64,000 bases of DNA. It comes from Zygaena filipendulae. Taxonomy: Eukaryota > Arthropoda > Insecta > Lepidoptera > Zygaenidae. The stretch is taken from NCBI GenBank assembly GCA_907165275.2, contig OU015653.1, forward strand, positions 13,670,001 through 13,734,000. The letters run 5' to 3'. The notes below the pieces were generated by a model. The model was given only the letters and a program-made list of their open reading frames with translations, made no database searches and was not told the origin of the DNA. The position numbers were made by a program, and so were the translations under genes. This document shows, piece after piece, positions 11,461-25,300 of the stretch; positions within the stretch are counted from its first letter, which is position 1, and each line of letters starts with the position of its first letter.

Positions 11461-13066
11461 TATTTTCTAAAAATATTCTTCGTTGTAACTCACATGTAAC
11501 TGCTCAGTGATAGATAGGTACCTTACCTAAGTACTACCTATCACAAAACACAAATTAAGTACGGCATTGACACCACAGACTATAAAGTATTTGGTACGTT
11601 TGCTTCCATGACAAGGGGAAACTGGGTTATTTCGAACGCACTCACTCTACAACAAAATAATATGCCAAATTTGCCAACTTGAAAATGGCAATATTTTCAT
11701 CAGTGTCATTTGTGTTTCGCGAGGTATTCTTGGGCAATTTCTTTTTTTATACTAAAAGGCGTTTTCGATAAATGCAGTGTTCATTAATACAATAATTATT
11801 TTTGCCAGCCTTATATATTATTTAAGGCATGTACACTAACGCTTTTAAATATGTCATTTCATGAATAAACAATTTGTAGACAGGTAGTTATTGATGAATT
11901 GTTTCGATACAAAAATCTGTACAATATGTAATTACTACCTTTAAATGTTTTCAATGAGTGGGTATATATTTTTTAATACACTTCGCCAAGGAAATGTACA
12001 TAATAAAACATTACTCCTGGTGCTCTTCAATATCTGCAGGCTTCAAATCATGTTTTCCAACTGGTAATTTTTTTTAAATTTAATTTATGATTTTAATTAA
12101 ATTGCAGTTAAGTATAAACTCTATAATAACATTCATGCATGTAAACAAACTTACGTTATTTTAAGTGAAACATAATACTAAACTATTTTTATTTCTGTGA
12201 CATATATTTGTGCGAATAGTTTCTACCTACTTAGATCAATAAGTATTACTTAGATGCATAATTCTTCATTTTAATTAGTTCCGTAGGTATGTCCTAATTA
12301 AAAAAAAAAATTATAAAATGTACGATTACTTTTGTTACACTACCTATTTGATATATTACACATACATACAAAATAAAGCTATTATACTGTAGTTATAATA
12401 ATTTAGAGAATCAGAACTACCTAGTATGGAATAAAATAATTTTCCAATAAAAAGCCTCGAAGAAGGAAATAATAACTCAAATTAGTCTTGATATTTTATA
12501 CTTTATTTGTCATGATTGCACTATTTTTTATTTATGTTTTAGGTATTTATTTCAGTGTGTTATTTTTTTTAATAATATTCTTCCCCTCAGCTCTGCCCCT
12601 GTTGGTTTTTAAACCATTCAAAAATGAAAATTCAAATGATTATACGTATATCTTCTCTTTCCGTGAACCGACTGCGATAAAACAAAGTTTATTTTGTTTA
12701 TTCGTTGTAAAGTTTGTAGTTTTTGTGACAGATAGAAATTTAATAAATCGTGTTTTAGTAATATAATTTATACTAGGAATCCCTTGCACTTGCTGAATTT
12801 TTTTATTTTAAATATTTTCAGCACAAGTGCCGTTAATTCGGTACTTATTTAAATCGAAATCCTATTGATTACTTTTTAAATAATTGCAACAAATTTGCCA
12901 TAAGTAAATTGATCTTTCTACCTAAGTCTAATTAAATTCCAAATGTGGTTGTACGTGCGATCATGCAGTAAAGTCATGGTTCTGGGATATTGACAAAAAA
13001 CGCAACGTTACGTCGCGTCGTAGAGGTATTGAACTAGGTAGGTAGGTAATTGGGGTAAAATTTAAT

Positions 13067-13232
13067 GCTAACTAATATTATAAACAGTTATAGGCATCAA
13101 CTACTCAGCCGATCATCATGTAATCTTACATATACATTTTCAGGCGTACAGAGAAGGATATAGGTTACTTTTATCCCGGGATTTCCGCGGGAACTCGGAA
13201 ATTAACAAGGTGAAACAGCGGGGAATAGCTAG
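13067..13232 (+). mobile_element. Degraded Helitron-like element
   Basis: ACTAATATTATAAACAG start, GTACAGAGAAGGATATAGG, TTATCCCGGGATTTCCGCGG, a decayed hairpin and CTAG at 13229-13232, followed by a second CTAG. Confidence 0.55.
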
Positions 13233-14073
13233 CTAGTGCCATATAAATCTTGTGTAACAACTTAACAAGTAAATTTTTACGTATTGAAAGAAAATCGTTT
13301 ACATTTTCTTTATCGAATTATTCTGCAGCATTAACTCATCAATTTTTCCATTGGCTACAGAAAATATGTTCGGAAGATAGATTGTATAAAACAATGGGCG
13401 GGCACTTGAGAACGGTTTCTTTGTTTTCAATGTGCTCTTATGACTTTTGGGGAAAGCTTAGTAGGTACGGCACAAATATCTTAACAACATGGGTAATATA
13501 CCTACTTAGGTACATATAACGTACATATAGCGCAGTTGATTCGAATTGTTTCTCCTTCATCAGCGACCAAGTACTTTATACCTGGACTGCTATATTTAGC
13601 CTCTTTGTGAATTTAGCGCATGCATGTTGATAAAGTCAAATGCTTTTTAGAAGCATTTAGAATATTAATAAGCAACTATTGCTAAGATATTATGACCTAC
13701 GTAATTTATATTGTAGGAATTGTATCATATCCATACAATTTTGGAAATATTTTAATAGGCAAGTAAAGTAGGTAGGTATGACTCAAATTTTCAGACTTTT
13801 TTAACGAAACGTTAGAATTCCTACCAGAAGCGCTTGTCCTACATAAAATATTAGAACCTCGGTGATGGCATTTTCCATTCTGTTTTTCCTGACTACGCAG
13901 ATCATGCAATTTATAAGATCTAGTTCCACATTTTTGCTGTTCCACCTCCTGTCTTAGGGGTATTAATTTAGGATTTCCTTCGGGAACTCTTTTTGTTGGG
14001 AGAAAAAGCACTCTATTCCAAAATAAGATAGGTATCTAATAGGATAGGTAACCGTATCCCGCGCGAGTAAGAA

Positions 14074-14275
14074 CTCTACTTGCATGAATTTCGGCAGTCT
14101 CTCGGGAACTCTATGGTTCGGGATAAAAGTATCCTATGTTACTTAGGTATACTGCAGCTTTCTATCAGTAAAGTCTCTACTTGCATGAATTTCGGCAGTC
14201 TCTCGGGAACTCTATGGTTCGGGATAAAAGTATGCTATGTTACTCAGGTATACTGCAGCTAGTAGTAAAGTAGGT
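14074..14275 (+). repeat. Tandem duplication, two 101-bp units
   Basis: CTCTACTTGCATGAATTTCG starts at 14074 and again at 14175. The two units are nearly identical through TATACTGCAGCT. The unit is Helitron-derived (GGGAACTC...GGGATAAAAGTA). Confidence 0.8.
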
Positions 14276-15244
14276 AATTTTAAGAATCAGTCCAGTTATA
14301 GTTGCAGATATTACCTACTTACCTACCTATATATGAGATCATAATATTATTTTATAAGTCTTTTGTTTTTGTCATATCTGCCTATCCGCGATTTCGAGAA
14401 GAATTTTTTTTAAGGATCAACGTGAAATCTCGTTGGATATCATCAAGTAGTTTTTAACCGACTTCCGAAAGGGATGTATGTTCGGGCATAACTCCGTCAT
14501 ATAGACGGATTTGCAAAATTCTTTTTTTGTTCGAAAGGGGTTTATTTCGAAATGGCCCTATTTAAATTTCATAGAGATCTGATGATGAGTTTTGGAGACA
14601 GACAACGGAACTCATGTAATCGGTTTAATTTTTTTTGTGAAAATTTTGCTTGTAATGATTTTACATGCACCCTTAAAGTTAATCTTTTTGATGTATCTTC
14701 ACCAATTTATACGCATGATGTTTTAATATACACCTATTTAGAATAGAGATTTATGACTACTTTAGATTACGCAAGGGATAAATAAATAACGTGTGTATTG
14801 GATAACAATAACAGCAAAAATATTGATATGTGCATTCGTTCATTGGTCGTTGTCGTTTGCGCTCTAGATAGATACGCCAGCAGTTGAAACTAGCAAGTGC
14901 CAAACGGAAATCGTAGCGACAAGCGACAACATTGTTACACAGCTTTTATGTCTGGCTGAAATAGAATGAAAAGATGTGCATTTTAAATAACTATACGTAT
15001 ATTCATTATTAGGGTACATTTAAAAAAGCATTCCAAAACCAAATGCATATTGTTAAACTGTTATGACTCAGTTACAATCCATTAATTTTGTTAGTATCCG
15101 TTGATACAAACAATAAAGATATTCATAAATCAGCGCTTATCTTAAAAGCCTGTCTGAAACATTTATCCGCTAAAATATAGTTCTATAAAAAGTGACGTAA
15201 TGATAGTACGTTTAATAATACGTAGATTATATTTATTTCAGGCG

Positions 15245-15256
15245 ATGAAAACTTGA
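15245..15256 (+). promoter_or_regulatory. Three-codon upstream ORF in the 5' leader
   Basis: ATG AAA ACT TGA lies between the splice acceptor and the main start at 15264, only 7 nt before it and in another frame. It could dampen translation; no other evidence. Confidence 0.4.
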
Positions 15257-15263
15257 CCACGAG

Positions 15264-16148
15264 ATGGAGAAACGAGATGTATGGGGCAGTGTGGAGTCAA
15301 CTGCTGCCGACAATGCTACAGAGCATGCACGTGCCGTCGACCGAGACCGTGTGCGCATGGAGTTCTACGCCACATACGACGTCATGACGGGAGTGCGCAT
15401 AGCCGCCACTCTGGGTGGTTTTTTTGCGCTTATGGTCTTTTTAATTGTCTATAAAAGTCGAAGCAAGTCAGTGAAGGCTTTAAATGACCCAAAGCTGGTG
15501 GAATTGGCTGAAGCAGTGGTCGCCGAAGAACAGGCTGTTGAAGAAGAAAGGCAACTGAATGCAGCAATGGAGGAAGCTCTTTCAGAACGTGCGCGTTCAC
15601 GTCCTTCTATTGGAGAAGAACCACTATGGCCACGTACGGCTCGCTTCGCATCATACGGTGGTGGATATGGCAGTTTATTAACTCCTCCACGTCGTTTCTC
15701 AACGGCTAGAGGTGACTCACTGCCAGGATTTGCGTTTCGGTATGGAGAAAGACGTACATCAGGTGGACCACGAGATCGTCGATTGAGTTCAGCGACCTGT
15801 TCTAGTTCCGGCAGTTCTTATTTAGAAAGACGTGGTTCTTCAGTGGTATGTGCTCTTCCCGAGCGACGCTTATCACCATGTCCAAGTGAAAGGCTAGCTC
15901 CGCTCGCATCTGTGGGTAGTATAGGGCCGTCTTATGCAGTGGAGTGTGAGTTGGCCTCTGTCGGTGCAGATTCAGTGTTTGCTGAGGATGAAGCCGACTC
16001 TACGGACGATGAAGTGGAACAATTTTCGACGGATAGTGGTGGGGGAGAAGCGGCAGCGCTTGGAGAGTGTACTGAACTTGCAAGTAGGCCTGCACAACTT
16101 CCATTGCGTATGGATCGTGCTTCGAACTCGCGAGAAACATTGTTTTAA
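15264..16148 (+). CDS. Single-pass membrane protein of unknown function, 294 residues
   Basis: Not recognised as a named family. The start codon follows a splice acceptor at 15240-15241, and an in-frame TGA at 15246 makes 15264 the first usable in-frame ATG, so an upstream non-coding exon is implied. Residues 1-41 are polar with an N-A-T glycosylation sequon at residue 17. Residues about 42-63 form one hydrophobic helix (IAATLGGFFALMVFLIVY) followed by basic KSRSKS, which predicts the N-terminus outside and the C-terminus in the cytosol. Residues about 75-107 are charged and probably helical or coiled (EEQAVEEERQL). The rest is serine/arginine-rich low complexity with an acidic patch near EDEADSTDDEVEQ. 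Codon usage is ordinary and the frame is intact. The pattern suggests a plasma-membrane adaptor or regulator, but function is open. Confidence 0.8.
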   Translation: MEKRDVWGSVESTAADNATEHARAVDRDRVRMEFYATYDVMTGVRIAATLGGFFALMVFLIVYKSRSKSVKALNDPKLVELAEAVVAEEQAVEEERQLNAAMEEALSERARSRPSIGEEPLWPRTARFASYGGGYGSLLTPPRRFSTARGDSLPGFAFRYGERRTSGGPRDRRLSSATCSSSGSSYLERRGSSVVCALPERRLSPCPSERLAPLASVGSIGPSYAVECELASVGADSVFAEDEADSTDDEVEQFSTDSGGGEAAALGECTELASRPAQLPLRMDRASNSRETLF

Positions 16149-18379
16149 TCATGGAAACTCTCGCTGTTACGCGTTTTGTTATAGCTACATTGAAATATTG
16201 ACCACTTTCGCAGTCAGTATTTGACATATCATTTTCAGTAAAATTGACATATCATTTTATAAACAGAGTTATCAATTAAATTGTGAAAAAAAAGAAAAAG
16301 TTTAATTATTGATTTTATTTGCATTCACGATTACCTATAGCTATCTTGAAGCTTTTTTAAGTTAAAGTGAAATGTGAGTTGTGAATCGTGTTTTAAGTTT
16401 CATTAGAGAAAAATTGTCCAATCGAGAAAAATTTAAGAACTTATTAGTCATTGCCAATGATATTATCTATAATATAAAAAAATGAATCCCTGTTTCCCTT
16501 GGTCACAGCATTACGCTTGAACGGCTGGACCGATTTTGCTAATTCTTTCTTTGTTGTGTTTTTTATTGTAAGCAGAAGAAGAATAAAAGAAGTTTGTAGT
16601 TCCTGCGGAAGTTCTGAAATACCCTAACAATGCTTTCCATAGATTTGTACGTTGTAATTTGTAAGCTGGTGTATTTCTGTTGGCTGAATAAATAAATAAA
16701 TAAATAAGGTATCAAGGGCACACCTAAATCTTTAAACAAGTTTATGATTTTTGTTTTTTATGATAAACACAATTTTTTTTAATATGAGCAGAATTTTCTG
16801 CCTTTTGAGCAGAATAATTATATCACTATATATTTTATTTATCATCTTATTAAAACCTTATGTAAGTATTTAATGACTATAATGAGTCTTGCTTGTAACA
16901 TTATAATACCCTCAAAAAATATTTAAAAAAATGCAGTACGGTAATTAGTATTTGCGAAAGTGTCAATATTTGAATATGCGAATCGGTGTGTAAATAATTT
17001 GTTTTGTTATAAATTGATGTTCAGGTTTTCCATACTATGGCAATGTAATGTTGATTGTGATTGTAGTTAGGATTGATATTTAGCTCGTGTTTGTTTTGCA
17101 AAAATGCCAACGAAAATTTTATTGTTTCGCCATGACAGTGTTCTGTAATAACAAGCTTAGGAAAAAAATAACGCCGAATTAATCTATACTATAAATATAA
17201 ACGAATTTGATGTATCATTAGTAGGTATTTAGACGTTTACTTTTCAAAAAGATTTAAACGATCCCATAAGATGTGAGGAATTTGTTTAGAACAATAATTA
17301 TGGTAGGTACAACAAAAAATATCAATACACATATAAATAATCCAGAAAAATGCGAATTGCCGACCTTTATTGTTTCATTAATCATTTAAGTGTAGGTGCC
17401 AGCTGTTTCATTGTGTCTTCACTGTAGATACTAACATAACATTAGAGTTGTAGTCAGTGCCGTCAAATCGAGGGTGTGTACTTGTATTATAAATAGAATT
17501 GGTTGTATTTACCAATGAAAAAAATGTAGATAGGTAGGTCTTGTATTGAATGTCGATAGCTACCGAACACAATTATTATCTGGACAAAAAAACAGATATT
17601 ACATTTGAGAAATCAATGGGCACTCAGTTAAAAATAAATGATAAATGTGTTATTACAATGTATTTACAATTTCGTCTTTACTGGAGCGGCCTAAGATGTT
17701 GCTCGTACCGAATTGCTAACACAGATCTTTGTATGTCTGATGTACATCCAGAACTTTATTGATTCTAGTGTGATCCCTCCCGTCACATGTGGTTCGAGGT
17801 AGATTACGCATGAGTCGCTTTTATTACAATATAGATTTACGTGTTAGTTTATGTAACTGTTCGTTGCTCCAATTAAAATGAGCTCCCGGTAGCCTGTATA
17901 ATGTTAAAATTGTACGTAAAAAAACAATGTAAATATAAAACACAACTCATATGTTGTTTCATTTTTCACGATCATAATGTTGTTTTAATAAATAAACACT
18001 GAAAAGTTTATTGATGCCACATAAAATTATTCAATGCGTAACTATGCTTAGTGGACAAGCGCTTGTATCGGCGAACGCAAAGAACTGCTTTTACCTTCTT
18101 TCCTACTTATTTTCTCCTAAAATGTATGACTCCAAACTCTAATTGGACAGATATTTCTCAACTCACCGAAAATTAATCTGGTCAAAAGATGAAGCTGTAT
18201 ACTTGTGATTTAATTGACACATTGAATTTTGATATGACATTATTATTAGTTGTAGTACCTAGATACTAGCAAGTGCATACACTTACTTACATGTGCATCC
18301 GGAAAGGTAAGTTTGAATAAATCTTTCTTCTCTTTTCTTTTCTTTCTTTTCTTTAATTCAGTGGTTAGGTGTAGGATTT

Positions 18380-18540
18380 TATAATAATAAAATTTATTTA
18401 TCATTTAGCCTAATTTTCTTTATTGCCCCAAAAGAAATAGTAAAACTAAGACAAATAAAAAGAAAAGACGGAGAAAAAGGCGGCCTTATTGCTAGAAGCA
18501 ATCTTTTCAAAGTAATTTTAAGGTGATAGAGAGCTGTAAA
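18380..18540 (-). repeat. LINE 3' end fragment
   Basis: AAATTTATTTATCATTTAG then TTTCTTTATTGCCCCA and GGCGGCCTTATTGCTAGAAG match the layout at 8815-8960, reading out on the minus strand. Confidence 0.45.
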
Positions 18541-18654
18541 TAGAAACTAGAACTTTATCTTGCCGACGCGTCTGGTAATATCACCACCTTAGTTTTTAAT
18601 CGCTATAACATGTTATCCTCAAAATATAAATATAAATTCTAAAAGAATATTTAT

Positions 18655-18838
18655 TACTAACTGTACCCCGCGTCACAGCTACACTCCCGCGGGTTTCACC
18701 CGTTTTAGGATAAAAAGTACCCTATGTCCTTCTCTATACCACTGCACTGGCAACGTATATGCAAAATTTCATGATGATTGATTGACCCGTTAAGGCGTAA
18801 CAAACAAACTCACTTTCGCATTTATAATGTTAGAAAGG
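18655..18838 (-). mobile_element. Helitron-like element, reversed
   Basis: TAACTGTACCCCGCG at left, CACCCGTTTTAGGATAAAAA, CCTATGTCCTTCTCTATACC, and CATTTATAATGTTAGAAAGG at right. The hairpin carries a small insertion. Confidence 0.6.
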
Positions 18839-19369
18839 ATAAATAATGATCATCATTCATCATTAATAGTAAAATTATTTGATTTTAACTATTGTAATCG
18901 ATAATGTAGCTGAAGGCGTAGTAGCTATTATTTACCCCAACTTCCCCTTTATTTATTTTGTTTATTTAGTGTTAGTTTAGTACTTATTACTTCCATGGTT
19001 TTTGTTGCTATTATTGCTATTATATAAAATTAAAATAAGTTTTTTTACTATTTTGTTATAATTCTATTGAATTTATAAAATTATTATTATGACACTTCTT
19101 AAATATCTTGTTAAATTAAGTATAAGAATGTCAATGAATACACTCGAAAATATGATGTAAACTGTTAGTTTTTCATTATGGCAAATTTATCTACTTACGT
19201 CAATTGTCACATTTGTGACATTTGTCATGCACCGTCGTCCCGCACGAGAAGAAAAGCTGATACGACGGTTGACGGCTGAACATTGAGGAAATATTTTTTC
19301 AGGATATTCGATTAAAGTTTTTGATTTTTGTGAATTTTTATTGTTTCGGGCTGATAGAAAAAAAGAAAC

Positions 19370-22300
19370 ATGGATGATGATTTACCGACCGACTTCCAGG
19401 TCATCGTCGTTGGGACGGGTAAGTCGTACATCTTACTCAAATAATTGTTACCGGGTGGGACGTTTGGCCACTTGTAATTTATCGATCTTTTTTTTCAATG
19501 CCTTGTCTAGTCATCAATGCCCTAATTTCTAATTTTCACCGCATATTGAACTGCTTATGGGAAAAAAATCGACTGAATACAAAGTTTATTTCAATAACAA
19601 GTTAAATAGAAGAGCTAGAAGGGTGAAAAATTGTATTATTTTCGGATAAACGTCGATCCATATTTTGCAATTCACACAATAATATCAACCGATTCGCTTC
19701 GGTTGCTTTCTGTAACATGTATAAGTTTTACCCAATCATTTCGTAGGTATTACAGTATATAGGTATTGAACATAAAAATTATATTTACGTGGCTTATTTT
19801 TTTAATGTTAGCAGAAATGAGGTCAATAAACTTATGCCATAGAAATTAAGTTTATAGGTTTTTGCACTTAAAATACCTGTAACATTTTTATTTCAATTTC
19901 GAAAGAGTGCCTGGTGTAGCAATTGCTCTCAAAGAACTATCTTTGTTTCTAATTGTCAGAACCCCTCTTTCTGTGAACCAAGTGATTTGAAACAGGGTAA
20001 TTTTTTTAAGTTAGACTTGAAGAAAGGCACCCCATCTAATTCTCTTTTGTTCAGTAATTTTCCATGGCAGAAAAACCCTCTACAAGTTGTTATTTTGCAC
20101 TTTACTTGTGACATAAAAACCCTTTATACAGACTCATTAGTGGATTGACATATTTTTATTGATATACATATTAATAAACCTACAGCAGTTATTTAGGTAT
20201 AATTATCATAATATATAAATAAATAAAGCATATAGAAATTCTCAGTCTACTTAATATTATTTTAATTTAAATATGTACTTAAAATTGTCTCATACTGTAA
20301 AAATATCTAAGCTAGTATAAGACAATATGTTACTAAATTCTTAATTTACTATAATATTCTATGAAAACACAAATTACAAACTATGATTATAGCCAAGTCA
20401 TAGTGAGAGATTACCTTTAATATTATAATTCATGTCACAGATTATCTATACATATAATAAAATTGTAACAGGTCTATGTCTGTACATGGGAGATAAATAA
20501 GAAAAAATAAATTTAGGGGACTCGAGTGATATAGAAGCCCGGTTTTTAGAATTTTTGTCTGTCTGTCTGTATGTTTGTATTCATGCTACCCAAAAACTGC
20601 TGTATCAAATTGAATGTGGTTTTTTTGTTGTATTGCTAAGGGTATAACTTAGACACTTTGGAAATTCCAAATGGAACTCGAGATATTAAAAAAAAATGCT
20701 GGTCATGCTACTAATATCATAAATTTGAAAGTGTCAATGTTTGGATGTTTGTTACTCAATCACACAAAAACGGCTGAACGGATTTGGATGAAATTTGGCA
20801 TGCACATTCTCAGGGGTACAGAGAAGGACATAGGGTACTTTTATTCCGGAATTCTAGGATAAACAATATTATGTAAAATCCTTACCCTTGAATCACTCTA
20901 TTGATTGGTTAAAACTGCATGAAAAACTATTCAGTACTTTTTGAATTTAGCATGAACAGACAGACAGACACACACTTTATTTTAATAACTTGTACATTTT
21001 TGTATCTGCATGGTTTAAAAAGGTTAGAATGAATTTAAAAAAAGTGACACAGTCAAAGTTTATTTATTTCCCTAGGCATGGTGGAGTCAATAGTAGCTGC
21101 AGCATGCAGTAGGATCGGCAAGAATGTCCTTCACCTGGACTCCAGCGATCACTACGGAGGCTTATGGGCTTCATACAACTTTGACGGCCTGCAGAAATTC
21201 ATTAAAGAAGTCAATTCTGATCCGAAGAGACAGCTACAAGTGTATAATTTAGTTGAAAAGTGGTATATCGAGAAGTAAGCAAGTTTTATTATTCTTAGCT
21301 AAAACTTAATCATCAAAGTGCAAAACTTTGCTTTGTGATTCCTTTCATGCAAATCTCAGGATTCTCTTGAGAATTACAAAGTTTCTGTGGTCTTAAGTCC
21401 TTTTTCCCAAGGGGGTGGGAAAAGATGAAAAGGTGTAGTTGCGAGAAACAGCTAGTCTGGTACCTTCCATCTAACTTGCCTAGTATTTAACTTATAACTT
21501 CCAAATAAATAAATGTAACTTGACCTTCAAATAGAGAGTTACCACAAAACGATGAAGGACCAAAAGAAGGCGAGGATGTCAAGACTGACGATGCCAAATC
21601 CGAGACTAAGCGGGTGTGGAGCCAGGCTTGCTTTACCAAAGAGTACAGGAAATTCAATATCGACATGACTCCTAAGGTAAGCAATACCATCAATGATATA
21701 TCTATCTAGTTGTATTTACTAATGGGCCAGAGTTTTTACTAATGGGCTAGTTGACTAAATTTTTTGTTTACTCCGTCTTGTAGATTAAACAAAAATATTG
21801 GACACATATTTTTTCCATTTTTACGAAATCAAAAAATAACGGCGATACATTGAGTTGAAATTTCGCGTGACTAGTATTATATTATCTGTGACGTCACTAA
21901 CTGGTGCATTTTGCATGGCGGCTTATAGCGGTTAGCTACGTCACGAACCCCCACCCTAAACTTTAATGCGTTTTATCTCTGCAGGTATATTTTTGTTTAT
22001 TTGAAAAAGCAAAAAACACGTGTTCATCATTTTTTTATTTTCCCATTCCCATTACGAGAATTTTCCAGTGTAGTGAACTCTATGCGAACAATAAGGAATC
22101 ATTTTTTGTTTGGTGACCCAAATAAAAAAAAATAAATAAAAAAAAAATAATAAAAAAAATAAAAGAAATATATCTATAGTATAATATACATATATGTAAT
22201 AATATGTGTAGTATATACCACGTTTGTTTGGTTTCCACGACACAAGCTTATAGCTTAGTGTGGGATCAAGTAAATCTGTCTGTGTGTTGTGAAGTGGATT

Positions 22301-25300
22301 ATTATTATTATTATTATTATCTCTCAGGTACCTAATAGTTATTCCGACTATTAGGTACCTGAGAGATATTCGCTTGTCGTCAAACGAAACTAGACCCCCG
22401 TGTACGTGCGAATGACACTAAAATTCAATTATCTGCACAATGATCTCATCGTTGCTCTGACTCGGCTATATACCAGTAGGCTACACACTTTCTAGGTAAA
22501 TTCAGATGCGTGATAGATACAATACTATCTTATCAGTGAACGATGAAGAGAACCGAGGTTGATTTCTTGTTGGTAGCGAGAAAGACAAACAAATGGATGC
22601 TCGATCAACTCACCATTAAGGCCAGACTGTCCACCATTTGCTACCAGCGGGTGCTTTGCTATTTTAGACACAAACCTCCTTGAACCTGACTAAAATTGTC
22701 TTGGAAAAAGTAGAGGGTAAAAGACTATGTGGCGCTCACCTAGTCACTTGTCAATGGGCAGCAGTAACTGGCTAAGGAGCCTCGACTAACCCAATGGGGA
22801 TGTGGACTACTTTTGAAAATCGAAATTCTAATTAGTCCGTCAGTTAGAAAATAAAAAACAATAGACACGTATTTTTTGCTTTTTCAAATAAGTTAAAATA
22901 TACAGAGATAAAGCGCATTAGAGTTTAGGGTGAAGGGGTCGTGACGTCACTAACCACTAAAACCGCCATACAAACTGTCAGAATAGTGACGTCACGCGAA
23001 ATTTCAACTCGATATATCGCCGTTATTTTTTGATTAGGTAAAAAAAGAAAAAAATACGTGTCCAATATTTTTTAATAATCTACAAGACTGACTAAAAATT
23101 AAAAATTAGTCAACATGCCCATTACTACTGTCCCACGAAAAGCTGACAAAGAGACGCGTGGCAGCAGTTTGTTAACAGCTCTAACAAAACCTTTAAGGTT
23201 GGGCACGTATTACGTCCTTATGTATTTAATTGGAATAAGTAACTATGGAAAATAATTCGGGCTTCAATGTTCAGTCTTTGATAGTTTATAATCGAACTTG
23301 TGCGTTTTTGAGGGTCATGATACAAGTCTGGCATAGACATCTGTTTAACTACTTCTTTGATCTAGATTCCGATCTAGACCGTCCGAACAGTCGGGTAATG
23401 TGACGTCACACTGTTTGTAAACCGGACATACCCGCGACCTTTACTTGCTATCGGTTCCATTTGTTTATATTACCGGTCGAATCTCCGCAATATTTACGTG
23501 TATAGGTACATTTCTGGCTCGATGGTGGAATTTTATGCGAAAAAACAAAAAAAACAAGTGATTTATTTTTTATCACGAGTAAATTTAACTTGCTGATGTT
23601 TTAATGAAAGAACGTTCAATGTACACAGACACAGAGTAAATACAGATGCTGAAGATATCAAATATTGTTTACGCGATTATATACACATCGACTGAATCAC
23701 GGATATCCTGATGTAGGTATCATGATGTTCATAGATTGTCAATAATTTATCAAATTATAATTTGTCGATGTCTTTGGTTAATAGATTCAAATGTTTTGTC
23801 AGACAAATCTAAAGCTTATTGTATACGCAATTGAACACATAAATGACGGGCTAGCTTTTAATTGAGTCGTTCTAATCGACTGCAAATCGAACCTACTAAC
23901 TCTAAACTTTCCATTCGAAATGTGTCCACTGAGCTGTGGTACAAATTTTGTACATATTAGGTATATCGTATCCGCAATTTCAGTCGCGTTTCACCCTTTT
24001 CACTTCAGAGGTTAAAGTAAACCAACAAAACCCCTGAAAGACGTGTTTCTTCACTCAACTATTTACATCTATTTTCATCTCTGTATAGTAGTTGAATTTC
24101 CAAAAATATTGACAACGTGTAGTAGGTATGCAAAGTTGCAGTTTCACTCGCGTTATTTTCAGAGATTCCGCGGTAGTTCCAGTATAAACTATACGTATAT
24201 AAACTTTCTTTCTATCTATTGATGAGAAGCTTTATTTTATTAAAGTCCATTGCGTATAGTTTAAATGATCTTAGCGTATACAGACGGCGGCAAAAGACTT
24301 TGTTTTATCCAAACTAATATTCTAAAGCGATTTTGTGAAAAAGATTTGATTTTTTGTTAGTTTGTTTGTTACAATTTAACTCAAAAACTACTGGACCGAT
24401 TTCTAAAATTCTTTCACCATTAGAATGCTACATTATCCTTGAGTAACATAGGCTATATATTGCACCCGGGAACTCTACAATTACCGCGGGTGAATTGGCT
24501 ATTTGACAAATTTTTTTTTAGTCGGTCGTGTAGATTAGTAAAAAATACACACGTATTTTTTCTTATTTTACGTTATCAAAAAATAACGGCGATACATTGA
24601 GTTGAAATTTCGCGTGACGTCACAACCCGGTGCAGTTTCTATGGGGCTTATACTGAATATTGACGTCCCGAGTCCCCCACCCTAAACTTTAATCCGCTTT
24701 ATCTATGTTTATTTTCATTAGTTTGAAAAAGCAAAATATACGTGTCTATCATTTTTTTATTTTCCAACTGACGGACTAATTAGAATTTTGATTTTCTTAC
24801 CCTGGAGAAAACCCAATTCGTGCGGGGGACAGCTATATGTATGACTTGACTTATTGTCCTATGTCCCCTGGGTGGGGCAGAGGGCGTCCACAATGCTCCG
24901 CCATCTCGCTCTGTCTCGGGCCGCGCTCCTCAGCTCGGGCCACGTCAGTCCGGCCATCCTCAACTCCGCCGTTACTGAGCGCCGCCAAGTTTGTTTGGGA
25001 CGGCCACGTTTCCTCTTTCCTTGGGGTGTCCACTCCAGAGCTTGTCTGGGAATATGGTATATGTATAGTGCTATGTAAGACTGTGTCCGCCCCGCGCAGC
25101 TGCTGTTCTCGCGCGGGCCGCTCGTCGAGCTGCTGATATCGTCGAACATCGCGCGCTACGCCGAGTTCCGCTGCGTGAGCCGCGTGCTCACGTGGCTGGA
25201 GGGGCGGCTGGCGCCGGTGCCGTGCTCGCGCGCCGACGTGTTCGCCACCGAAGCGGTCGGCGTCGCTGAAAAGAGGATGCTCATGAAGATGCTCACCTCC

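Larger units (their letters stand above)
10952..15241. other. Intergenic region, no protein gene supported
   Basis: Holds a hairpin (11136-11172), a repeat shared with 45320-45560, a Helitron-like copy (13067-13232) and a 101-bp tandem duplication (14074-14275). The rest is AT-rich. The non-coding first exon of the downstream membrane protein gene should lie here, because 15242 follows a splice acceptor, but I could not place it. Confidence 0.6.
16149..19369. other. 3' flank of membrane gene and intergenic sequence
   Basis: AT-rich. AATAAA motifs occur at about 16690 (AAATAAATAAATAAATAA) and 17990 (AATAAATAAACAC), either of which could end the upstream transcript. A degraded Helitron relative is at about 16470-16625, a LINE 3' end at 18380-18540, and a reversed Helitron at 18655-18838. 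TATA-less Rep promoter DNA with repeated TTTGTGACATTTGTCA lies near 19205. Confidence 0.55.

Noticed and set aside
12488..12766. A 92-codon very hydrophobic open frame
   Set aside because: TTT-rich composition of AT-rich DNA yields Phe/Leu/Ile runs. No start context, homologue or neighbouring exon supports it.
17740..17860. Possible tRNA (word GTGGTTCGAGGT)
   Set aside because: No cloverleaf, A box or acceptor stem could be formed around it. A scan for other T-loop motifs found nothing convincing.
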